From Streptomyces sp. CB02056 (GTDB lineage Bacteria; Actinomycetota; Actinomycetes; Streptomycetales; Streptomycetaceae), in contig NZ_LIPD01000003.1 in NCBI RefSeq assembly GCF_001905545.1, positions 593,147 through 657,146 of the forward strand: a stretch of DNA of 64,000 nt. Direction: 5' to 3'. The notes beneath the pieces were generated by a model that searched no databases, was not told the DNA's origin, and saw nothing but the letters and a program-made list of their open reading frames with translations. The stretch's first letter is position 1. Each line of letters begins with the position of its first letter. The position numbers and the translations under genes are program-made. Shown piece by piece: positions 36,255 to 44,790 of the stretch.

Positions 36255-36278
36255 AGGCGCGCCCGGTGGGGCGCGCCT
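36255..36278 (-). terminator. Terminator hairpin after azoreductase gene
   Basis: AGGCGCGCCC pairs with GGGCGCGCCT around GGTG, 11 bp past the azoreductase stop. Confidence 0.7.
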
Positions 36279-36288
36279 CCGGTGCACG

Positions 36289-36936
36289 TCACACCGCGGC
36301 TCGGGCGGCCGCTTCCTTGGCCCGGCGGGCGGCCTGCTCCAGGGCCTGGGCCTTGGACTCGACGGCCTTCGGGACGAAGTCGGCCATCGCCGGGACGGCG
36401 GCCGCCAGGGTGAACTCCGGGACGATGAAGTCGACCTCCAGCCCGAGCATGCCGGTCAGCACCTTCTCCAGGTAGGTGGTGACGAACTCGAACGGCTCGC
36501 GCGGGGCGCCGGGCGCGTACGAGCCGCCGCGGGAGGCGACCACGGTGACCGGGGTGCCCTTGGCGGAGGGCGTCTCGCCGGCGGTGCGGCCGACCAGGAT
36601 CACGTGGTCCAGCCAGGTCTTGAGGGTCGACGGGATCGTGAAGTTGTACATCGGGCTGCCGATCAGCACGGCGTCGGCCTGCTCCAGCTCGGCCATCACC
36701 TGCTCGCGCAGCGCGAAGGCGGCGGCCTGCTCGGCGCTGTGGGCCTCGGCGGGGGCGAATCCGGCGCTGATGCCGTGCACGTCGAGGTGCGGGAGGGGGT
36801 CGGCGGCGAGGTCCCGGTAGATCACCGTGCCCTCGGGGTGCTCGGCCTGCCAGGCGGTGCGGAAGGCGGCGGTGACCTCGCGGGAGACGGAGCCGTCGGC
36901 GATCGCGGAGGAGTCGAGGTGCAGGAGCGTGGGCAT
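36289..36936 (-). CDS. azoR: FMN-dependent NADH-azoreductase (AzoR family)
   Basis: A 215-residue flavodoxin-fold quinone/azo reductase. Motifs: LLHLDSSAIADGSVSRE (phosphate loop), the FMN segment GSPMYNFTIPSTLKTWLD, and SRGGSYAPG (ribityl/isoalloxazine loop). It reduces quinones and azo compounds by two electrons using NAD(P)H. The RBS GGAGG is seven bases upstream of the ATG. It diverges from an HxlR regulator across a 107-bp AT-richer region with an inverted repeat; this arrangement is typical of YodB/HxlR control of azoreductase by quinone stress. A candidate -10 (TATTAT) lies just before the RBS. Confidence 0.93.
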   Translation of the reverse strand: MPTLLHLDSSAIADGSVSREVTAAFRTAWQAEHPEGTVIYRDLAADPLPHLDVHGISAGFAPAEAHSAEQAAAFALREQVMAELEQADAVLIGSPMYNFTIPSTLKTWLDHVILVGRTAGETPSAKGTPVTVVASRGGSYAPGAPREPFEFVTTYLEKVLTGMLGLEVDFIVPEFTLAAAVPAMADFVPKAVESKAQALEQAARRAKEAAARAAV

Positions 36937-36954
36937 GGCAGTGCCTCCAGATAA

Positions 36955-37006
36955 TAAGTAGCTGCTGATTTCGCTGCGACTGCAATTACCGTAGCAGCTT
37001 ACTTTT
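36955..37006. promoter_or_regulatory. Candidate HxlR operator between azoR and its regulator
   Basis: An imperfect inverted repeat, TAAGTAGCTGCT (about 36955-36966) with AGCAGCTTACTT (about 36994-37005), in the only AT-rich stretch of the neighbourhood. It covers the likely promoters of both divergent genes. TAGGCT at 37032-37037 ends six bases before the regulator's ATG, suggesting a leaderless mRNA. Confidence 0.6.
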
Positions 37007-37043
37007 CTACAGTCACTAGTAGGGGTTCGAGTAGGCTGGACCC

Positions 37044-37451
37044 ATGGCCGAGCACGAGGCAGTGACCGACGGAGTCCCGATCTCCACCGACGCGTGCGGC
37101 GCCGAGGGCCCCGGCCCGTGCCGCAACGTCGACCTGGCCCTCACCCGGGTGTTCACCCTGCTCGGCAAGCGCTGGACCGGCATGCTGCTGGGCGTCCTCA
37201 CCAACGGCGGCCCCGCGTACTTCTCCGAGCTGCGCCGCGCCGTCCCGGGCATCAGCGAGCGGATGCTCTCCGACCGGCTGACCGAGCTGGCCGAGGCCGG
37301 GCTGGTCGTCCGCGAGGTCGACGCCGGCCCGCCGCTGCGGGTCAGCTACCGGCTCACCGAGGCCGGCTTCGCGCTCAAGCCCGCGCTCACCGAACTGGCG
37401 GTCTGGGCCGACCGCTACCTGCCGGAGGGCGTGCTCAGGACCGGCTGCTGA
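37044..37451 (+). CDS. HxlR-family transcriptional regulator
   Basis: A 135-residue winged-helix regulator. Core motifs are LGKRWTGMLLGVL, FSELRRAVPGISERMLSDRL and RLTEAGFALKPAL. Cysteines occur at residues 18 and 26 before the DNA-binding domain, and at the terminal residue 135. In YodB and QorR a conserved N-terminal cysteine near this point senses quinones or diamide by oxidation; Cys26 (GPCRNVD) is in that place. It likely represses the divergent azoreductase gene and itself. A strong bidirectional hairpin follows the stop. Confidence 0.92.
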   Translation: MAEHEAVTDGVPISTDACGAEGPGPCRNVDLALTRVFTLLGKRWTGMLLGVLTNGGPAYFSELRRAVPGISERMLSDRLTELAEAGLVVREVDAGPPLRVSYRLTEAGFALKPALTELAVWADRYLPEGVLRTGC

Positions 37452-37489
37452 GCCCCCCGGGCGCCCGGCGCACCTCCCCCGGACATGCG

Positions 37490-37526
37490 GAAGGGCCCGT
37501 CCACCGGTTCGGTGGACGGGCCCTTC
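37490..37526. terminator. Strong bidirectional terminator
   Basis: Seventeen bases from 37490 pair perfectly with 37510-37526 around GTT. It lies between the convergent hxlR and mannosyltransferase genes. Confidence 0.9.
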
Positions 37527-37547
37527 GGCCAGGAACGGTTCGGTCGG

Positions 37548-38315
37548 TCAGCGCTTCGCGGTGGCCCCGCGCAGCTTGGCCAGCCGGTCGGTGACGCCCC
37601 AGGTGGTCACCCGCCACAGCGCCTCGACCACGATGCCGCGGCTCATCTTGGACGCCCCCAGCTCGCGCTCGACGAAGGTGATCGGCACCTCGGCGACCTT
37701 GAACCCGGCCTTCACCGTGCGCCAGGCCAGGTCGACCTGGAAGCAGTACCCGGCCGAGGCGACCTCGTCCATGCCCAGGCCCAGCAGGGTCTCCTTGCGG
37801 AACGCCCGGTAGCCGCCGGTGACGTCCCGGATCGGCACGCCCAGCATCAGCCGCGAGTAGGTCGAGCCGCCGCGCGAGAGCAGCAGCCGGGACTTCGGCC
37901 AGTTCACCACCCGGCCGCCCGGCACCCAGCGCGAGCCCAGCACCAGGTCGGCGCCGCGCAGCGCGCCCAGCAGCCGGTCCAGCTCCTCGGGCTGGTGCGA
38001 GCCGTCCGCGTCCATCTCGACCAGGACGTCGTAGCCGTTGTCGATGCCCCAGCGGAAGCCCGCGAGGTAGGCGGCCCCGAGGCCCTCCTTGCCCTTGCGG
38101 TGCATGACGTGGACGTGCTCGTCCTCGACGGCCAGCTTGTCGGCCAGCTCGCCGGTGCCGTCGGGGCTGTTGTCGTCGGCGACCAGGACGTGCGCCTCGG
38201 GGACGGCGGCACGGACCCGGCCGACGATCCGCTCGACGTTCTCCGCCTCGTTGTAGGTCGGGATGATCACCAGGACCTTGCCGAGATCAGCAAAACTCTG
38301 CTGGTTCACGGTCAC
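37548..38315 (-). CDS. ppm1: Polyprenol monophosphomannose synthase
   Basis: A 255-residue GT2-family enzyme that makes polyprenyl-phosphate-mannose, the mannosyl donor outside the membrane. Signatures: VIIPTYNEAENVERIV, VADDNSPDGTGELAD and the DxD-type VEMDADGSHQPEEL. The last 50 residues end in WGVTDRLAKLRG; there is no membrane helix or fused Lnt domain, so it is the soluble actinobacterial form. The open frame starts with TTG 38321, but GTG 38315 has GAGAGG seven bases upstream. Products feed protein O-mannosylation and lipoglycans. The divergent manA gene supplies mannose-6-phosphate. Confidence 0.92.
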   Translation of the reverse strand: MTVNQQSFADLGKVLVIIPTYNEAENVERIVGRVRAAVPEAHVLVADDNSPDGTGELADKLAVEDEHVHVMHRKGKEGLGAAYLAGFRWGIDNGYDVLVEMDADGSHQPEELDRLLGALRGADLVLGSRWVPGGRVVNWPKSRLLLSRGGSTYSRLMLGVPIRDVTGGYRAFRKETLLGLGMDEVASAGYCFQVDLAWRTVKAGFKVAEVPITFVERELGASKMSRGIVVEALWRVTTWGVTDRLAKLRGATAKR

Positions 38316-38651
38316 GTACAAACCTCTCGGCCGATGACGGGGGGTCTCGGAACACCGGCGCCCGCACTCTGGAACGCGGCTCCGCCGGCAGCCCGCCGGG
38401 AGGACCTCGGTGGCGAACTGCGCGCAGGGCGGAGGCTACTGCGTCCTGGCATCCTACTACCGCGCCGGGAACCGCAGGTCCGGCCGTGGCACTCCCACCC
38501 GGTGGCCACCGTTTCCCCGTGGGTGACACCGTTCGGCTAGGGTCGTTTCCCTTGCCCGTGCCCGGACCGCCCGCACCGCCGGGCCCGCCCCGGCGATCCG
38601 GACTCGGGACATCCGGGGCCGCCCAGACTGCGAAGGAGTAGGACCGCGCGC
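38316..38651. promoter_or_regulatory. Divergent intergenic region ppm1 / manA
   Basis: About 336 bp with no supported gene. It must hold both promoters. No clear repeat or riboswitch recognised. Confidence 0.4.
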
Positions 38652-39830
38652 ATGGACAGGCTCGTCAACACCGTCCGCCCGTACGCCTGGGGGTCGCTCA
38701 CCGCCCTGCCCGAGCTGCTCGGGCAGCGGCCGACCGGTGAACCGCAGGCCGAGCTGTGGATGGGCGCCCACCCCGGCGCCCCGTCCCGCGCCGACCGCGG
38801 CGAGGGCCCGCGCCGGCTGGACGAGCTGATCGCGGCCGACCCCGAGGGCGAGCTGGGCGCCGCGAGCGTGGCCAGGTTCGGCCCGACCCTGCCGTTCCTC
38901 TTCAAGGTCCTGGCCGCGGGCATCCCGCTGTCCATCCAGGCCCACCCCACGCTCGACCAGGCCCGGGCCGGCTTCGCCGCCGAGAACGCCCTCGGGATCC
39001 CCCTGGACGCCCCCGAGCGCAACTACCGGGACGCCAACCACAAGCCCGAAATGGTCTGCGCGCTGGGCGACTTCGACGGCCTGTGCGGCTTCCGGCGGCC
39101 CGCCGACGCGGCCCGGCTGCTGACCGGGCTCGGGGTGCCCGGGCTCGCCCCGGTGATCGGGCGGCTGGCCGCCGAGGACACCTCCGAGGCGCTGCGCGGC
39201 GCCCTGGCCGCCGCCCTCGCGCTGGACCCGGAGACCGTCCGGCGGACCGTCGAGGTGCTGGCGGCGACCGACCCGGACGGGGAGTACGCCCCGTACGCCC
39301 GGATCGCCGAGGACTTCCCGGACGACCGCGGCGTGGTCGCCGGCATGCTGCTCAACCACGTCCGGCTGCGGGCCGGCCAGGCGCTCTACCTGGGCGCCGG
39401 GGTCCCGCACGGCTACCTGTCCGGCGTCTGCGTCGAGCTCCAGGCCAACTCCGACAACGTGCTGCGGGCCGGCCTCACCCCCAAGCACATCGACGTGCCG
39501 GAGCTGCTGAAGGTCGTGGTCTTCGAGGCCGGCGCCCCCGAGCCGCTGGAGCCGGCCCCGGTCGAGGGCACCCCGGGCGAGGAGCTCTACCCCGTCCCGA
39601 TCGACGAGTTCCGGCTCTCCCGCTTCGTCCTGGACGGCGCCGAACGCGAGATCGACGGCCGCACCCCGCAGATCCTGCTCTGCACCGAGGGCGCCACCCG
39701 GCTGACCGCCGCCGACGGCACCGTCCTGGACCTGGCCCGCGGCCAGGCCGCCTTCCTCCCCGCCACCGGCACCCCGACCCGCCTCTCCGGCACCGGCGGC
39801 ACGCTCTTCCGCGCCACCGTCACCGTCTGA
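38652..39830 (+). CDS. manA: Mannose-6-phosphate isomerase, class I
   Basis: A 392-residue zinc isomerase interconverting fructose-6-P and mannose-6-P. Metal and active-site landmarks are PQAELWMGAHPGAPS, LPFLFKVLAAGIPLSIQAHP (the second metal region), then NHKPEMVCAL and YLGAGVPHGYLSG with the catalytic Arg region ELQANSDNVLRAGLTPKHID-like around residues 262-281. A cupin-like end (about 300-390) is present. RBS GAAGGAG precedes the start by about 14 bases. With ppm1 next door the pair forms a mannosyl-lipid supply unit. Confidence 0.95.
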   Translation: MDRLVNTVRPYAWGSLTALPELLGQRPTGEPQAELWMGAHPGAPSRADRGEGPRRLDELIAADPEGELGAASVARFGPTLPFLFKVLAAGIPLSIQAHPTLDQARAGFAAENALGIPLDAPERNYRDANHKPEMVCALGDFDGLCGFRRPADAARLLTGLGVPGLAPVIGRLAAEDTSEALRGALAAALALDPETVRRTVEVLAATDPDGEYAPYARIAEDFPDDRGVVAGMLLNHVRLRAGQALYLGAGVPHGYLSGVCVELQANSDNVLRAGLTPKHIDVPELLKVVVFEAGAPEPLEPAPVEGTPGEELYPVPIDEFRLSRFVLDGAEREIDGRTPQILLCTEGATRLTAADGTVLDLARGQAAFLPATGTPTRLSGTGGTLFRATVTV

Positions 39831-39852
39831 CCGCTCCGGACGGGGCCCGGGC

Positions 39853-41457
39853 TCAGTCCCGGGTCATGTCGACGAAGCGCGAGTAGTGGCCCTGGAAGGC
39901 CACCGTGATCGTCGCGGTCGGACCGTTACGGTGCTTGGCGACGATCAGGTCGGCCTCGCCCGCGCGCGGGGACTCCTTCTCGTAGGCGTCCTCGCGGTGC
40001 AGCAGGATGACCATGTCGGCGTCCTGCTCGATCGAGCCGGACTCGCGGAGGTCCGAGACCATCGGCCGCTTGTCGGTGCGCTGCTCGGGACCACGGTTCA
40101 GCTGGGACAGCGCGATGACCGGGACTTCCAGCTCCTTGGCCAGCAGCTTGAGGTTACGGGACATGTCCGAGACCTCCTGCTGACGGTTCTCGGCCCGCCG
40201 GGAGCCGCCGGACTGCATCAGCTGGAGGTAGTCGATGACGACCAGCTTGATGTCGTTGCGCTGCTTCAGCCGGCGGCACTTGGCGCGGATCTCCATCATC
40301 GACAGGTTCGGCGAGTCGTCGATGAACAGCGGCGCCTCGCTGACGTCGGGCATCCGGCGGGCCACCCGCGTCCAGTCGTCGTCCGTCATGTTCCCGGAGC
40401 GCATGTGGTGCAGCGCCACCCGGGCCTCGGCGGAGAGCAGGCGCATGGCGATCTCGTTGCGGCCCATTTCGAGCGAGAAGATCACGCTCGGCAGCTTGTG
40501 GTGGATCGAGCAGGCCCGGGCGAAGTCCAGCGCCAGGGTGGACTTGCCCATCGCGGGACGGGCCGCGATGACGATCATCTGGCCGGGGTGGAGGCCGTTG
40601 GTGAGCTGGTCGAAGTCGGCGAAGCCGGTGGGGACGCCGGACATCTCGCCGTTGCGGGAGCCGATCGCCTCGATCTCGTCGAGGGCGCCCTCCATGATGT
40701 CGGAGAGCGGGGCGTAGTCCTCGTTGGTGCGCTGCTCGGTGACGGCGTAGATCTCCGCCTGGGCGGCGTTGACGATCTCGTCCACGTCGCCCTCGGCCGC
40801 GTAGCCCATGCCGGCGATCCGGGTGCCCGCCTCGACCAGCCGGCGCAGCACCGCGCGCTCGTGCACGATCTGGGCGTAGTACTCGGCGTTGGCCGCGGTC
40901 GGGACGGAGTTGACCAGGGTGTGCAGGTAGGAGGCGCCGCCGACGCGCTGGAGCTCGCCGCGCTTGGTCAGCTCGCCGGCCACGGTGATCGGGTCGGCCG
41001 GCTCGCCCCGGGCGTAGAGGTCGAGGATCGCGCCGTGGACCATCTCGTGCGCGGGCCGGTAGTAGTCGACCGGCTTGAGCACCTCGACCACGTCGGCGAT
41101 GGCGTCCTTGGAGAGCAGCATGCCGCCGAGGACGGACTTCTCGGCGTCCAGGTCCTGCGGCGGGACGCGCTCGAAGCCGTCCACGCCCCCGCCCCCGTCG
41201 CCGCCGCCCTCGTCCCGGCGCTGCCAGCCGCCGTCCTTCCGGTCGCCCTTGCCGCCCTTCTGGAAGCCGCCCTTCTGGCCGTCACGGCCACCACCCTGAC
41301 CGCCCTGGCCACGGCCGCGCGAGACCGGCAGCCGGTCCCCCGGGCCGTCCGGGAAGGGGGCGTCGTCGAAGGCGCCGGCCGGGAAGGGGTCCTCGGCGGG
41401 CTGCCAGTCCTCCTCCGGCGGCGGGGCGTCGTGGTCGTCGTACTGGGGGCCGGTCAC
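39853..41457 (-). CDS. dnaB: Replicative DNA helicase
   Basis: A 534-residue hexameric helicase. After an unusual N-terminal extension come the N-terminal domain (about 95-200; FERVPPQDLDAEKSVLGG) and the RecA-like domain with Walker A ARPAMGKST, Walker B VIDYLQLM and the arginine-finger region QDADMVILLHREDAY. No intein interrupts it. Start GTG 41457 has GGGGAA six bases upstream. Residues 46-92 are a Gly/Arg/Lys/Gln-rich low-complexity stretch (SRGRGQGGQGGGRDG and GGFQKGGKGDRKDGG), longer than in the S. coelicolor protein as I remember it. The upstream region is packed with DnaA boxes. Confidence 0.96.
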   Translation of the reverse strand: MTGPQYDDHDAPPPEEDWQPAEDPFPAGAFDDAPFPDGPGDRLPVSRGRGQGGQGGGRDGQKGGFQKGGKGDRKDGGWQRRDEGGGDGGGGVDGFERVPPQDLDAEKSVLGGMLLSKDAIADVVEVLKPVDYYRPAHEMVHGAILDLYARGEPADPITVAGELTKRGELQRVGGASYLHTLVNSVPTAANAEYYAQIVHERAVLRRLVEAGTRIAGMGYAAEGDVDEIVNAAQAEIYAVTEQRTNEDYAPLSDIMEGALDEIEAIGSRNGEMSGVPTGFADFDQLTNGLHPGQMIVIAARPAMGKSTLALDFARACSIHHKLPSVIFSLEMGRNEIAMRLLSAEARVALHHMRSGNMTDDDWTRVARRMPDVSEAPLFIDDSPNLSMMEIRAKCRRLKQRNDIKLVVIDYLQLMQSGGSRRAENRQQEVSDMSRNLKLLAKELEVPVIALSQLNRGPEQRTDKRPMVSDLRESGSIEQDADMVILLHREDAYEKESPRAGEADLIVAKHRNGPTATITVAFQGHYSRFVDMTRD

Positions 41458-41631
41458 GCGTGTTCCCCGATCAGCGAGTGGTGCGAAGGTGGAGCGGGCT
41501 TGCCGGTGGCTGGGTGGAGCGGAGCCGCTCCTCTTTGTACGCCACGGTCCCGACAAAACGGACGCCGGGGCGGCGGGAGTGTCGGGTGGAGGGCCCACGC
41601 TAAGGCGCCGGACGCCGTTGCGCCAAGGCGG

Positions 41632-41894
41632 TTATCCACAGGGGGTGTGGATGACCGGCCCCGTCCTGTGGAGAACTGCCGCAAAGCTGTGGACACCCCT
41701 GTGGACGTCCCTGTGGATAACCGAACAATCGATCCACCGTCAACCTGTTGACCTGGGATTACCTCTTCCCGGTCCTGTGCATGAGAAATTCTTCACACAC
41801 CTCCGAACGGCTGTGGGCGCAGAGCGGACGAACCGCGCCGCTCAAGATTTCGAGTAATAGTCACTAGGCCCTTACATCCATTACCTGTGGATGA
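41632..41894. promoter_or_regulatory. DnaA-box cluster between dnaB and the MATE gene
   Basis: Seven nine-mers match the DnaA box: TTATCCACA at 41632-41640; in reverse orientation TGTGGATGA at 41646-41654, TGTGGAGAA at 41667-41675, TGTGGACAC at 41688-41696, TGTGGACGT at 41700-41708, TGTGGATAA at 41712-41720, and TGTGGATGA at 41886-41894. Six are within 89 bp. The Streptomyces consensus is close to TTGTCCACA. The rest of the gap 41458-41908 has no gene. dnaA and dnaN are not adjacent, so this is not oriC. Confidence 0.8.
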
Positions 41895-41908
41895 GTAGCC
41901 TGGAGCCC

Positions 41909-43255
41909 ATGACCGCCTCGCCCCCGACCCCGGCCCCGAAGCCCTCGCGACGCCGGCACGACCGGGAGATCCTCGCTCTGGCCGTCCCGGCCTTCGGCGC
42001 GCTCGTCGCCGAACCGCTCTTCCTGATGGCCGACTCGGCGATCGTCGGCCACCTCGGCACCCCCCAGCTGGCCGGGGTGGGCGTCGCCTCCGCCGCGCTC
42101 TCCACCGCGACCGGCGTGTTCGTCTTCCTCGCCTACGCGACCACCGCGGCGGTCGCCCGCCGGATCGGTGCCGGGGACCGCCGGGGCGCCGTGCAGCAGG
42201 GCATCGACGGCATCTGGCTCGCCCTGGGCCTGGCCGTCCCGGTGGTCCTCCTCACCCTGGTGCTGGCGCCCTGGGCGGCCGACGCGCTGGGCGCCTCGGC
42301 GACCGCCGCGCCGCACGCGGTGACGTACCTGCGGATCAGCTCGCTGGGCATCCCGGCGATGCTCATGGTGCTGGCCGCCACCGGGGTGCTGCGCGGCCTC
42401 CAGGACACCCGCACGCCGCTGGTGGTGGCCGTCGCGGGCTTCGCCGCCAACATCGGCCTGAACGCCGGCCTGGTGTACGGCGCCGGGCTCGGGGTGGCCG
42501 GCTCGGCCTGGGGCACCGTGCTCGCCCAGACCGGGATGGCCGCCGCCTACCTGGTCGTGGTGGTCCGCGGCGCCCGCCGGGAAGGGGCCTCGCTGCGGCC
42601 GGACACCGCGGGCATCCGGGCCAGTGCCAGGGCCGGCGGCCCGCTGCTGGTCCGGACGATCAGCCTGCGCGCGGTGCTGATGACCGCCACCGCGGTCGCC
42701 GCCCGGCTCGGCGACGACCAGGTCGCCGCCCACCAGATCACCATGGCGCTGTTCAACTTCCTGGCCTTCGCGCTGGACGCGATCGCGATCGCCGGCCAGG
42801 CCATCATCGGCCGCTACCTCGGCGCCTCGGACGTCCCCGGCGCCAGGGCCGCCACCCGGCGGATGGTCGAGTGGGGTGTCGTCTCCGGGCTGGTGCTCGG
42901 CCTGCTGGTGGTGGTCGCCCGCCCGCTGTACGTCCCGCTCTTCACACCCGATCCGGCCGTCCGGGCCCAGCTGGACACCGCTCTGCTGCTGCTCGCGCTC
43001 ACCCAGCCGGTGGCCGGCCCGGTCTTCGTGCTGGACGGCGTGCTGATGGGCGCCGGGGACGGCCGCTACCTGGCCTGGGCCGGGCTCGCCACCCTGGCGG
43101 TGTTCGTCCCGGTGGCCCTGGCGGTGCCGGCCACCGGCACCGGACTGGCCGGGCTCTGGTGGGCGATGAACCTGTTCATGCTGCTGCGGGCCGGCTTCCT
43201 GGCCTGGCGCGCCCGCGGCGGCAAGTGGCTGGTCACCGGAGCGGTGCGCGGCTGA
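41909..43255 (+). CDS. MATE-family efflux transporter (DinF-like)
   Basis: A 448-residue transporter with twelve predicted helices. The first conserved block is REILALAVPAFGALVAEPLF and the next LMADSAIVGHLGTPQLAG; both are typical of DinF-branch MATE pumps. Later blocks are VAAHQITMALFNFLAFALDA (start of the second half) and WWAMNLFMLLRAGFLAW. MATE pumps export cationic drugs using H+ or Na+. I chose ATG 41909 (GGAG upstream; homologues start with MT-Pro-rich then RRxHDRE); ATG 41891 is an alternative and would lie just beside the last DnaA box. Confidence 0.9.
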   Translation: MTASPPTPAPKPSRRRHDREILALAVPAFGALVAEPLFLMADSAIVGHLGTPQLAGVGVASAALSTATGVFVFLAYATTAAVARRIGAGDRRGAVQQGIDGIWLALGLAVPVVLLTLVLAPWAADALGASATAAPHAVTYLRISSLGIPAMLMVLAATGVLRGLQDTRTPLVVAVAGFAANIGLNAGLVYGAGLGVAGSAWGTVLAQTGMAAAYLVVVVRGARREGASLRPDTAGIRASARAGGPLLVRTISLRAVLMTATAVAARLGDDQVAAHQITMALFNFLAFALDAIAIAGQAIIGRYLGASDVPGARAATRRMVEWGVVSGLVLGLLVVVARPLYVPLFTPDPAVRAQLDTALLLLALTQPVAGPVFVLDGVLMGAGDGRYLAWAGLATLAVFVPVALAVPATGTGLAGLWWAMNLFMLLRAGFLAWRARGGKWLVTGAVRG

Positions 43256-43285
43256 GACCCGAAGAGAACCGGGCCGGAAAAGACC

Positions 43286-43317
43286 GAGGGCCGGACTCCC
43301 GGAGGAGTCCGGCCCTC
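43286..43317. terminator. Bidirectional terminator
   Basis: Fourteen bases from 43286 pair perfectly with 43304-43317 around CGGA, between the MATE gene and the convergent rplI. Confidence 0.9.
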
Positions 43318-43338
43318 AGGCCTTGTGCTCTACGGAGC

Positions 43339-43785
43339 TCAGGCAGCCACGACGGCGACGTCGAGGTTGGCCACGACGTCCGAGTGCAGCTTGACCGAGA
43401 CCTTGTGGGAGCCCACGGTCTTGATCGGCGAGGCGATCGCGACGGCGCGCTTGTCCACGGCCGGGCCGCCGGCGGCCTTGATGGCCTCGACGACGTCGGC
43501 CTGGGTCACCGAGCCGAACAGACGGCCGGCGTCGCCCGAGCGGACGGCCAGCTTGACCTGGACGCCCTCGAGCTGACCCTTGACCGCGGTGGCGGCCTCG
43601 AGGGTCTGGATCTCGTGGATCTTCCGGGCGCGACGGATGGCGTCGACGTCCTTCTGACCACCCTTGGTCCAGCGGATGGCGAAGCCACGCGGGACCAGGT
43701 AGTTGCGGGCGTAGCCGTCCTTGACCTCGACGACCTCGCCGGCGGAGCCGAGACCCGGCACCTCGTGAGTGAGGATGATCTTCAT
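43339..43785 (-). CDS. rplI: 50S ribosomal protein L9
   Basis: A 148-residue L9. N-terminal domain [20 protein letters not shown] with [18 protein letters not shown] is diagnostic; the long central helix and the C-terminal RNA-binding domain ([19 protein letters not shown]) follow. Last gene of the rpsF-ssb-rpsR-rplI operon, 17 bp after rpsR. Confidence 0.98.
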   Translation of the reverse strand: MKIILTHEVPGLGSAGEVVEVKDGYARNYLVPRGFAIRWTKGGQKDVDAIRRARKIHEIQTLEAATAVKGQLEGVQVKLAVRSGDAGRLFGSVTQADVVEAIKAAGGPAVDKRAVAIASPIKTVGSHKVSVKLHSDVVANLDVAVVAA

Positions 43786-43802
43786 TACTTGGTCACCCTC
43801 TC

Positions 43803-44039
43803 TTAGCGCGCGGTGCTGGTGTAGGGCAGCAGCGCCATCTCACGGCTGTTCTTCACGGCCGTGGCGACGTCACGCTGGTGCTGGGTGCAGTTGCCGGTCA
43901 CCCGACGGGCACGGATCTTGCCGCGGTCGGAGATGTACTTCCGCAGCAGGTTCGTGTCCTTGTAGTCAACGTAGTTGACCTTGTCCTTGCAGAAGACGCA
44001 AACCTTCTTCTTCGGCTTGCGAGCAGGCGGCTTCGCCAT
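43803..44039 (-). CDS. rpsR: 30S ribosomal protein S18 (zinc-binding form)
   Basis: A 78-residue S18. CVFCKDK (Cys14 and Cys17) and GNCTQHQRD (Cys51, His54) form a putative zinc site, so this is the C+ form rather than the Cys-free paralogue that Actinobacteria express under zinc starvation. [18 protein letters not shown] is the S18 core. I chose ATG 44039 (GGAG five bases upstream) over the in-frame start at 44051. Confidence 0.97.
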   Translation of the reverse strand: MAKPPARKPKKKVCVFCKDKVNYVDYKDTNLLRKYISDRGKIRARRVTGNCTQHQRDVATAVKNSREMALLPYTSTAR

Positions 44040-44118
44040 TGTGTGCTCCATTTGGGGTTCACGGCCCGGCGGGCGTCCGGGGACGCCGGCGGCCGGGCCG
44101 CACGAAATCTGTCAGCTC

Positions 44119-44736
44119 TTAGAACGGGGGCTCTTCCGAGTAGCCGCCACCGCCGCCGGCCGGGGCACCCCAGCCGCCGCCCTGGTTTCCACCGGACGGG
44201 GCGCTGGAGGCCCAGGGGTCGTCGGAGGGGCCGGACTGGCCGCCGCCGGAGTTTCCACCCCAGCTGCCGCCGCCCTGCTGGCCGCCGCCGCCGGAGTTTC
44301 CACCCCAGCTGCCGCCGCCGCCCTGGCCGCCACCCTGCTGGCCGCCGAAGCCGCCACCGGGGGCGCCGGACCGGTTGGCCCGGGTGACCTTGGCGGTCGC
44401 CGAGCGCAGGCTCGGACCGACCTCGTCGACCTCGACCTCGAAGACCGTCCGCTTCTCGCCTTCCTTGGTCTCGTAAGACCGCTGGCGCAGTCGGCCCTGC
44501 ACGATGACGCGCATGCCGCGCTGCAGCGACTCGGCCACGTTCTCCGCCGGCTGCCGCCAGACGTTGCACGTGAGGAAGAGGCTCTCGCCGTCCTTCCACT
44601 CGTTCGTCTGACGGTCGAAGGTGCGGGGGGTGGACGCGATGCGGAACTTCGCGACCGCCGCACCCGACGGGGTGAAGCGCAGCTCGGGGTCGTCGACGAG
44701 ATTGCCGACGAGGGTGATGACGGTCTCGCCTGCCAT
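44119..44736 (-). CDS. ssb: Single-stranded DNA-binding protein
   Basis: A 205-residue SSB. OB fold about 1-115: [40 protein letters not shown] and [21 protein letters not shown] long Gly-rich linker (about 122-195) contains the duplicated unit [13 protein letters not shown]. The protein-docking tip is SEEPPF. The DNA coding the Gly unit is repeated near 44255-44310. Probably the main replication SSB; it lies between rpsF and rpsR as in other bacteria. A parS site is in the gap just upstream. Confidence 0.97.
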   Translation of the reverse strand: MAGETVITLVGNLVDDPELRFTPSGAAVAKFRIASTPRTFDRQTNEWKDGESLFLTCNVWRQPAENVAESLQRGMRVIVQGRLRQRSYETKEGEKRTVFEVEVDEVGPSLRSATAKVTRANRSGAPGGGFGGQQGGGQGGGGSWGGNSGGGGQQGGGSWGGNSGGGQSGPSDDPWASSAPSGGNQGGGWGAPAGGGGGYSEEPPF

Positions 44737-44774
44737 GGTGGTGATGACCTCTCGGGAAGATGTCCGTTCACCGC

Positions 44775-44790
44775 TGTTTCACGTGAAACA
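44775..44790. promoter_or_regulatory. parS site (ParB binding)
   Basis: A perfect 16-bp palindrome TGTTTCACGTGAAACA, embedded in a 24-bp palindrome (44771-44794, flanked by CCGC/GCGG). It matches the bacterial and Streptomyces parS consensus. It lies in the rpsF-ssb gap within the operon. Confidence 0.95.

Noticed and set aside
39853..41457. Intein in DnaB
   Set aside because: Mycobacterial DnaB often carries inteins, but here all helicase motifs are contiguous at normal spacing.
41632..41894. Chromosomal oriC
   Set aside because: DnaA boxes are present, but dnaA and dnaN are not adjacent, box number is too low, and the flanks are dnaB and a MATE gene.
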